A stretch of 9,533 bases of DNA, taken from contig JALONZ010000043.1 in NCBI GenBank assembly GCA_025454675.1, positions 1-9,533 on the forward strand, read 5' to 3'. The notes under the pieces were generated by a model that was not told where the DNA came from, did not search any database, and saw only the letters and a list, made by a program, of their open reading frames with translations. Origin of the DNA: Anaerolineae bacterium. GTDB taxonomy: Bacteria > Chloroflexota > Anaerolineae > Aggregatilineales > Phototrophicaceae. A program made the position numbers and the translations under genes. Below are positions 6,901-9,533 of this stretch, in pieces. Within the stretch, counting starts at the first letter, position 1; each line of letters opens with the position of its first letter.

Positions 6901-8465
6901 CACAATCACCCATCATATCCCGTAATTTGACCGTGTGCGGGAGTCCTGCGACACCTGATGTTACAGGCACGCCAGAAGTGACGATTACGCCAGAAGTGAC
7001 CATCACGCCAGAAGTGACCATCACGCCAGAAGTGACCATCACGCCAGAAGTGACGATTACGCCAGAAGTGACCATCACGCCAGAAGTGACCGTTACGCCA
7101 GAAGTGACCATCACGCCAGAAGTGACCGTTACGCCAGAAGTGACCGTCACGCCAGAAGTGACGATTACGCCAGAAGTGACGATTACGCCAGAAGTGACGA
7201 TTACGCCAGAAGTGACCATCACGCCAGAGGTCACTGTTACGCCAGAGGTCACGCCGATTGTGACACTGGAAATCCCGACACTGCCGCCGTTGCCAACACT
7301 GCCGCCGTTGCCAACGCCAGAACCAACACCCGATGCGCCAACCCCGTTCTGCGGTGCGAGTTTTGATATTAATGGTCAAATTGTGATTGACCTGTCTGGT
7401 GCGGGATGCGGTATCCAAGAAGAACGCCCCGCCCAAAATTGGACACCCATCGAAATCGGTGGCGCGGTGTGCTTGCCAGAAATCATCTATCACACCAATG
7501 AGACGGGCGATTGGGAATTGTTCTGGGCATCTGCCAATCGTGCGCCAGAAAACTTGTCACGCGGGGCAGGGTATATTGACCTCGCGCCGACCCGCTCACC
7601 AGACGGCAAATGGATTGCCTTCTCCAGCAACCGTGATGGCAATTGGGAAATTTATGCCGCTACGGTGGATGGTAGCATGGTTGTGCGCCTGACCGATAAC
7701 GATAGCGCGGTAGATTTTGACCCGTCATGGTCGCCAGATGGCACGAAAATTGTGTATGAATCGAATGTGGATGGCAATTGGGAAGTGCGGATGATTAACT
7801 TGCTCACGGGCGAGAAAACCCGCCTGACCGACCACCCCGCGCCCGATATTAATCCCGCGTGGCATCCGGCTGGCACACATATCGCCTTCCAATCCACACG
7901 GCATGACGGCTTGTGGCAAATTTATACCCTCGAATTGGCGACAGGCACAACCACGCGCATCTCTAACGGGTTGGCAGATGATACCAACCCACAATATCGC
8001 CCCGATGGTTTGGCGCTGATGTATCAATCATTTGATGCGATAGACGACTTGTATATCGTGACCCCCGAAGGCGCGTTGTTGTTGGATGTGGCTATCACAG
8101 GCACAAGTATCAGCAATGCCATTTGGTCGCCTGATGGGGCGTATATTGCCTATCAATCCCTGTCGGAATTTGGATTTAGCACGCTGTATGTGTATGAAGT
8201 CGGGACGGGCGTGACGCGCCAATTGACCAGCAACGGCAATGCGTCCTCGCCCGCGTGGATATGCGACACGACCAACCTCGTGTTCACCAGCAACGTGCTT
8301 GGCGATAACAATTTGTATGTGCTGAATGCCTTGCCGATGGACGGAGCGCCGATAGATGTGGCGGTGCTAGAACCTGCTGTTGGCGGTGATGCGAATCAAC
8401 GCGACCCGCAAAATAGCCCCGCAGAAGAAAATGCCAGTCGTGGGGGGAATTTGCCCCCACGTTAG
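933..8465 (+). CDS. Giant modular surface lipoprotein: TSP3 repeats, 12 Cys-paired modules, TPEVT stalk, PD40 propeller
   Basis: 2510 residues. A Lys/Arg N-terminus, hydrophobic core and lipobox V21-G-A-C24 predict a lipid anchor on the outer face of the membrane. TSP3-like repeats (DxDxDG...CP), six copies, span about 64-252 and should bind calcium. A Pro/Thr/Glu linker follows (253-343). Twelve beta-rich modules follow: A1 344-463, B1 464-582, C1 about 593-685, C2 686-775, D1 819-997, E1 998-1116, A2 1130-1241, B2 1242-1359, D2 1387-1567, E2 1568-1684, D3 1703-1891, E3 1892-2002. Each has exactly two cysteines, one near the start and one at or near the end. TPEVT[IV] repeats occupy 2013-2107, then a Pro-rich hinge. 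A TolB/PD40-like propeller spans 2180-2467, with blade motifs such as SPDGKWIAFSSNRDG starting near 2222, 2267, 2311, 2356, 2399 and 2442. The tail to 2510 is hydrophilic, with no sorting signal. TolB-type propellers usually bind proteins or peptides. No catalytic motif is seen. Adhesion or surface binding is inferred; the ligand is unknown. Confidence 0.93.
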   Translation: MTKYRNLPKIISMLIMLMIFVGACTGGTTTPTATPQPTSVGMVPTSEPSPTPRPADRRDDVIGDVDNDGFADDVDECPDLPGTANGCPDNDGDGIADDKDQCPEQGNVEINGTLFLVNGVGCSSDNDGDSLLDFEDYCPTEGDEGLGIDASGCPIRDSDGDGVDDGIDQCPTESDEGLGIDAFGCPIRDTDEDGVFDSQDNCPQDGDLFGFGVMADGCPINDTDGDTLADNIDQCPNDGDLGFGIDGNGCPNPAPDQNAQPTGEVGPAGLTPEVTATDEPQPTDEPTIDVIPTDEPIVEVTATDEPQPTEEPTGEVGPVGLTPEVTPTQEVTPESIGRPSEGSVSAVCANGMIIISADWTASLGNLSFVNIGLAYTLSVNPSYNAANMNDGALYTATLTNDGSGIFRDAVELLPIIARNKDNIYLHYVDYPRLLVAINANGGNMPNMTDYMSTIKLDLSGCDFSGIPVPSVSLSAQCMSDYGGSVSITFNDFEDYVLNNFRLFEVGILFEASVRLQGTDTVYATYPNDTYPHGANTFTYTTDNRAVGQTVVFRYVDVLAVINDLENGGAGNYVYAEYVVPNCVPNNPQPTEEVTAVVIDGGAMVAINMGINGYCQYFYTQPTAVFELFNPNETDINAGYKDQDGNAGFVSIPPNSREYVYITPNTNGFASIQFDGVSNYAEVTNCFTAQLSVIDTACSPEGFVSLVVFNSGPGTVQSEIEWQLFGASTANGDFGQFGDDMSPNEQFTISGIPDAQGFLRFVVADYNFSYTNTEACFPFAPTEEPTLEITPELTPEITPEITPESTPDGGGVALPPIPTISLSSVTCSTTTGIIDVSLNVSGVAEFNEAMNTLFDTVEGVWIMPFNTVSPIISHTTPISYTTAQFPNNLVAHSPTGNGNLIDTDGTFTVPLQIFPLGTMPAGAKLYVSFINPYKIYESLFTSVQSIVDKINNGEELTQADLDALNQAIFDFASDSPESILQVFGSLIQSVELSGDLPCLQSLTITIDVTEQCDSTSGINTITFSISGADVIQSYFDNLGTNIDIGSFLNYQFSNFEMGTLPFEDGNTMVTINTNPLNSLSVQYINPDYLKQNFLTFGGSGQPDTSIPMLITKALTTCPSPEATPEPGMGGISYTCENGNIVLTVDWSPIVDSLPDGETVPLSYYLTTLPTFDVSNPTANLIANGSATEPTGIFTVRIAITPEIIQNQDSLYFHYNNYPSIILNNAGANYINTLKLDLSACDLTNLPTTGLTISAVCTDEYNGEITVTFNNFANYVLSGQQPFATGVPFNASVVTSDGASIFAEYPQNVYPDGVTTFTYTTTDGALGKTVVFRYFDVLATFEAIDNGNNALIYTDYEVPSCLPGSITPELTPETTPNPNLVTLPEPPSFSVDSITCPNPGTLSITYTNGDIAAYNTALSAVLAQILTNQSGFPTDFLSTLTGFSAFPIVITHTNPANINSGQSVVLASLSGMNINPGTHTVTLSPSSMPQMPTVRIPAGAPLYLNMISVRQLAILMNTAFQPLVDRYNNGETITLETLMQLGSSFGNPQDTLFQLFYNQQLEQSLADSCFASAQPNLQIEVTEDCDSSTGINTVSFNITGANAIIRLLGGSISTPFSYTLGSQSGELRFTDGIQTATVNTNGLNVLLLQYYNPDYINNVIAQLLDGGAPSVTGTIPITITRSLTLCGDTLGDGDLTIPDPPTPTITSLTCPMPNQFVVTIDYGNGEAYMDAVQALLNAVIGATGVNIGSNIDVSDILGSFGSIGGSVPVIISHTSPIDPSAYALGGMPDNIVAFYTGSPTVNGTQTTITLNVLLPPPAGVPLYITYLNPYGILELFVDALLPLIERLENGEPISMTDIQNALRSLMGSGSNISNLLMNMLITQEIPTELLGDCIAPREPYAITITEQCDIGTGINTISITQSGTSTFASLASGQPLPIFLNGIQYQLDFEDGTQTIQINTNGLGALIIEYPNPDYLNEVLESLLSQQMPDSAQSPIISRNLTVCGSPATPDVTGTPEVTITPEVTITPEVTITPEVTITPEVTITPEVTITPEVTVTPEVTITPEVTVTPEVTVTPEVTITPEVTITPEVTITPEVTITPEVTVTPEVTPIVTLEIPTLPPLPTLPPLPTPEPTPDAPTPFCGASFDINGQIVIDLSGAGCGIQEERPAQNWTPIEIGGAVCLPEIIYHTNETGDWELFWASANRAPENLSRGAGYIDLAPTRSPDGKWIAFSSNRDGNWEIYAATVDGSMVVRLTDNDSAVDFDPSWSPDGTKIVYESNVDGNWEVRMINLLTGEKTRLTDHPAPDINPAWHPAGTHIAFQSTRHDGLWQIYTLELATGTTTRISNGLADDTNPQYRPDGLALMYQSFDAIDDLYIVTPEGALLLDVAITGTSISNAIWSPDGAYIAYQSLSEFGFSTLYVYEVGTGVTRQLTSNGNASSPAWICDTTNLVFTSNVLGDNNLYVLNALPMDGAPIDVAVLEPAVGGDANQRDPQNSPAEENASRGGNLPPR
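1122..1688 (+). repeat. TSP3-type calcium-binding repeats (six) within the large gene
   Basis: Residues 64-252 hold six units that begin DxDxDG or a close variant and contain a CP pair (for example DVDNDGFADDVDECP, DSDGDGVDDGIDQCP, DTDGDTLADNIDQCP), each ending in a GCP or GCS. This acidic spacing is typical of thrombospondin type 3 repeats, which coordinate calcium and stiffen extracellular stalks. Units three and four are nearly identical in DNA over about 55 bases, with a 96-bp period (1344 onward and 1440 onward), which indicates a recent internal duplication. The second unit carries an insertion, NVEINGTLFLVNG. Confidence 0.85.
1716..1909 (+). repeat. Duplicated Pro/Thr linker segment
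   Basis: A 41-bp segment at 1716-1756 recurs at 1869-1909 with two differences. Both encode TGEVGP[AV]GLTPEVT. The stretch between them carries repeated ATDEPQPT and TDEPT-type motifs. The linker separates the TSP3 block from module A1 and has grown by direct duplication, as low-complexity spacers in surface proteins often do. Confidence 0.75.
6969..7253 (+). repeat. 18-bp tandem array encoding a TPEVT[IV] stalk
   Basis: Fifteen complete 18-bp units (6969-7238) and a 15-base partial sixteenth (7239-7253) encode TPEVTI or TPEVTV. The consensus is ACGCCAGAAGTGACC followed by ATC, ATT or GTT. Variation is confined mainly to the last two codons and is linked: ACG is always followed by ATT, ACC by ATC, GTT or GTC. 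Only units 15 and 16 have GAGGTC in place of GAAGTG. The unit is a multiple of three, so gain or loss of units changes stalk length and keeps the frame. The array sits between module E3 and the propeller, where a flexible extended spacer makes sense. Confidence 0.95.
7470..8333 (+). other. TolB/PD40-like beta-propeller domain of the large gene
   Basis: Residues 2180-2467. Six repeats spaced 43-45 residues each contain a PD40-like core: SPDGKWIAFSSNRDGNWEIY, SPDGTKIVYESNVDGNWEV, HPAGTHIAFQSTRHDGLWQIY, RPDGLALMYQSF, SPDGAYIAYQSL and a degenerate CDTTNLVFTSNVLGDNNLY. An opening strand, EIIYHTNETGDWELFWA, may close the ring with the last blade. The family is known from TolB and many secreted Bacteroidota and Chloroflexota proteins. 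Placed after the stalk, it is probably the most exposed part of the protein. Confidence 0.88.
8439..8461 (+). terminator. GC-rich hairpin overlapping the 3' end of the large gene
   Basis: CGTGGGGG (8439-8446) pairs perfectly with CCCCCACG (8454-8461) around a 7-nt loop, ending two bases before the TAG stop. There is no T-run after it, so it is not a standard intrinsic terminator. It may protect the 3' end of a very long mRNA, or pause polymerase just before the operator-like repeat that follows. It also encodes the last residues, GGNLPPR, so it could be a coincidence of Gly and Pro codons. Confidence 0.35.
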
Positions 8466-8484
8466 GCGCAATTATGGATTATAC

Positions 8485-8514
8485 CTAACCAAGTGGCTAG
8501 GTATAATTTAGCCA
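8485..8514 (+). promoter_or_regulatory. Promoter -10 region embedded in a three-half-site operator (copy 2)
   Basis: CTAACCA (8485-8491), two bases, TGGCTAG (8494-8500), seven bases, TTAGCCA (8508-8514): the same spacing as at 142-171, with one changed base in each outer half-site. The central spacer contains a perfect TATAAT (8502-8507) exactly between two half-sites. No good -35 is visible (TTATAC at 8479-8484). Transcription would start near 8514 and run rightwards to the terminator at 8711-8741. Confidence 0.6.
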
Positions 8515-8635
8515 CCTCATCTGATATTGGTCAGGTGTAAGATGCGCTTAAATCTGGTATCCTGAAAGCATGTTATTTTGATTGCCAATGCGTTTTATCC
8601 CCCTCCCGACTCATAGCGGCGGGGGATGATTTTAT
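8494..8635 (+). repeat. Leader repeat, copy 2
   Basis: Gap-free match to 151-292, about 76% identical by eye, starting 28 bases after the stop codon of the large gene. It keeps the 27-bp identical block (8570-8596) and the 3' end GGGGGATGATTTTAT. The leader hairpin is slightly stronger here: AUCCCCC (8597-8603) with GGGGGAU (8621-8627), 7 bp. Similarity stops at 8635, where copy 1 goes on into its coding region. Confidence 0.75.
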
Positions 8636-8662
8636 ATGCAGGCATCAGTAAGCAACCCGTAA
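8636..8662 (+). pseudogene. Eight-codon remnant of a paralogue of the small gene
   Basis: ATG 8636 opens MQASVSNP and stops at TAA 8660. The small gene at 303-752 ends HQASQLSL-stop, so QAS and the stop codon line up. After the stop both copies read TAATTG, and ATCGAA lies exactly 14 bases before the shared 19-bp box in both (763-768 and 8678-8683). The leader on the left and the terminator on the right are also shared. The simplest reading is a deletion of about 430 bp that removed nearly the whole coding region. The tail similarity is short, so the exact breakpoints are uncertain. Confidence 0.45.
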
Positions 8663-8691
8663 TTGGGTTGTATGAACATCGAACATTTTGA

Positions 8692-8741
8692 AAGAATCCC
8701 CATTAACGACAATCCCCCTTTAGCATGAAGGGGGATTTTTT
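8692..8741 (+). terminator. Strong intrinsic terminator with conserved upstream box
   Basis: AATCCCCCTT (8711-8720) pairs perfectly with AAGGGGGATT (8728-8737) around a 7-nt loop, followed by four more Ts. Together with the TT of the stem this makes a run of six. The preceding 19 bases (8692-8710) are identical to 777-795. It ends copy 2 of the module and is also the first good terminator after the large gene, so it may serve both transcripts. Confidence 0.88.
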
Positions 8742-8893
8742 GTATGGGGTGGGGTAGGTACGGCATTGTTGCCGTCCGCAAACGGGACGAGGCGATGCCT
8801 GCGCCCCTACGCCCTTCTCCCCCTCTCCACAACGTGGGAAGGTCGTAGGGGCTTGCCATGGCAAGCCCCTACACGGCACGGGGTGCATCCCGC
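8742..8893. repeat. Palindrome-rich intergenic DNA between convergent genes
   Basis: This stretch holds a perfect 28-bp palindrome at 8845-8872: GTAGGGGCTTGCCA followed by its reverse complement. It also holds ACGGCA/TGCCGT with a 4-nt loop (8760-8775), AGGC/GCCT at 8790-8800, and the repeated word GCCCCTAC. GTAGGGGC-type palindromes are a common class of dispersed intergenic repeat in Chloroflexota and cyanobacteria (general knowledge, not searched here). The big palindrome could terminate transcription from the minus-strand gene, but no T-run follows it. No gene is supported here. Confidence 0.6.
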
Positions 8894-9533
8894 CTAATTC
8901 GTCAAAATCAATGTCCCTGGCGCGGGAATCCATCCGCACGTCAATCCGTCCACAATTTCACTCGCCAATTCGATGCTGATACGCGGGGCTTGCCGTGCAT
9001 CCATATAAAACAACCGACCCGTACCCGCCAAACACACCCGCGCGTAATCGGGGAATGTATTCACCGACATGCCACCTTGGAGACGGTACACATCCACCGC
9101 CAAAATCACGCCCAACGAAATTAAATCCGCAGGCACAGCACCCGAATAGCTCACCACACCGCCGTTTTTCATCAAGATTCGGCAATAGGTGTTATCTGGT
9201 GCGTTAAAAATATCAAGCCCATCAGTTGTATCCAACGCGCAACCCAATACGGTCACGGCGGATGATGTAATCGGTGCGCTGGGGGGGATAATCACGCCCG
9301 TTGAACAATCAATCCCGCCCAACGGCAGGCTTTGGCGGTCGCCACGCTGTTCTATGACGATAATATCCGTCCATGTGGCGGGACCTATAAGCGTAACCAA
9401 TCCTACAGGGACGGCTGATGGCGGAAAATTCCCGCTTGTGCCATCTACCATAAAATCACCATCGCCCGCATTGATGGTGAACACGACATTATTACCCACA
9501 CACGATAACGCCGACACACTCAAATTGATGGGC
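8894..9533 (-). CDS. C-terminal part of a second modular extracellular protein (5' end outside window)
   Basis: An open frame runs leftwards from the window edge to TAG at 8896-8894, about 212 codons seen. I see no reason to place a start near 9523: the frame stays open to the edge (preceding codons read P-I-N-L) and a module is cut there. The first module, LSVSALSCVGNNVVFTINAG to LPLGGIDC (to 9305), has the same arrangement as those in the large protein: a cysteine early in the first strand and another at the end. A second short segment, TVLGCALDTTDGLDIF, follows. The C-terminal stretch (about 9150-8894: LISLGVILAVDVYRLQGG, YARVCLAGTGRLFYMDA, APRISIELASEIVDGLTCG, PGTLILT) looks like a compact beta domain. 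It converges on the large gene. A secreted or surface location is inferred by similarity; function is unknown. Confidence 0.8.
   Translation of the reverse strand, partial: PINLSVSALSCVGNNVVFTINAGDGDFMVDGTSGNFPPSAVPVGLVTLIGPATWTDIIVIEQRGDRQSLPLGGIDCSTGVIIPPSAPITSSAVTVLGCALDTTDGLDIFNAPDNTYCRILMKNGGVVSYSGAVPADLISLGVILAVDVYRLQGGMSVNTFPDYARVCLAGTGRLFYMDARQAPRISIELASEIVDGLTCGWIPAPGTLILTN

Larger units (their letters stand above)
8514..8741 (+). ncRNA. Candidate small RNA from the gene-less copy of the module
   Basis: A TATAAT box (8502-8507) and a strong intrinsic terminator (8711-8741) bracket about 228 nt without a meaningful reading frame. The 5' 120 nt keep stretches conserved with the leader of the small gene, including a 27-nt identical block. 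Because that block is shared, the RNA could compete with the leader of copy 1 for an RNA-binding factor. The alternative is a decaying pseudogene transcript. Expression is not demonstrable from sequence. Confidence 0.3.

Noticed and set aside
6969..7253. CRISPR-like array
   Set aside because: Units are contiguous 18-mers without spacers and are translated in frame as TPEVT repeats.
6848..7493. Long minus-strand frames over the repeat array (TSGV and WRNRHF-type repeats)
   Set aside because: They are mirror images of the 18-bp repeats inside the well-supported plus-strand gene.
8626..8691. 21-codon frame starting MILYAG in copy 2 of the module
   Set aside because: No usable ribosome binding site, and the start sits in the leader hairpin. 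In copy 1 the corresponding ATG stops after three codons, so it is not conserved as protein.
142..8741. Insertion sequence or composite transposon bounded by the two leader repeats
   Set aside because: The repeats are direct and lie inside transcription units. No transposase or integrase is encoded, and no target-site duplication can be identified.

Overview
The window looks like bacterial chromosome, most likely Chloroflexota (Anaerolineae-like). This rests on style: a very long lipoprotein with Pro/Thr linkers built from TPEVT and PTATPQPT runs, TSP3 calcium repeats, a TolB/PD40-type propeller, and a convergent neighbour with the same kind of two-cysteine extracellular modules. No marker gene is present, so the taxonomic call is an inference.

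Layout. Positions 1-302 are a leader region with hairpins, a promoter overlapped by three copies of a CTAGCCA half-site, and a structured untranslated leader. It precedes a small alpha/beta protein gene (303-752), which is followed by a hairpin terminator (799-827). The window is dominated by one gene, 933-8465 (+), encoding a 2510-residue predicted lipoprotein. In order it has: lipobox; six TSP3 repeats; a Pro/Thr linker; twelve Cys-paired beta modules of five types (A1 B1 C1 C2 D1 E1 A2 B2 D2 E2 D3 E3); a stalk of 15 TPEVT[IV] hexapeptides plus a partial 16th; and a six-bladed PD40 propeller. Downstream, 8466-8893 is non-coding. Beyond it the C-terminal part of another modular surface protein enters from the right on the minus strand (8894-9533).

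The least expected feature is a duplicated non-coding module. The promoter, operator and leader of the small gene (151-292) recur without gaps at 8494-8635, directly after the big gene, at about 76% identity by eye. The bases upstream of its terminator also recur (777-795 and 8692-8710). In the second copy the coding region is almost entirely gone: only an 8-codon frame remains, and it resembles the last codons of the small gene. Copy 2 therefore looks like a deletion derivative of a paralogous transcription unit that keeps promoter, operator, leader and a near-perfect terminator. It could be a dead gene or a small RNA of roughly 230 nt.

How the parts may work together is inference. The big protein is probably displayed outside the membrane on a lipid anchor, with Ca-binding repeats and Pro/Thr spacers separating binding modules from a terminal propeller. 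The convergent gene is probably another product of the same modular family. The small gene has its own regulated promoter and shows no evident functional link to the surface protein.
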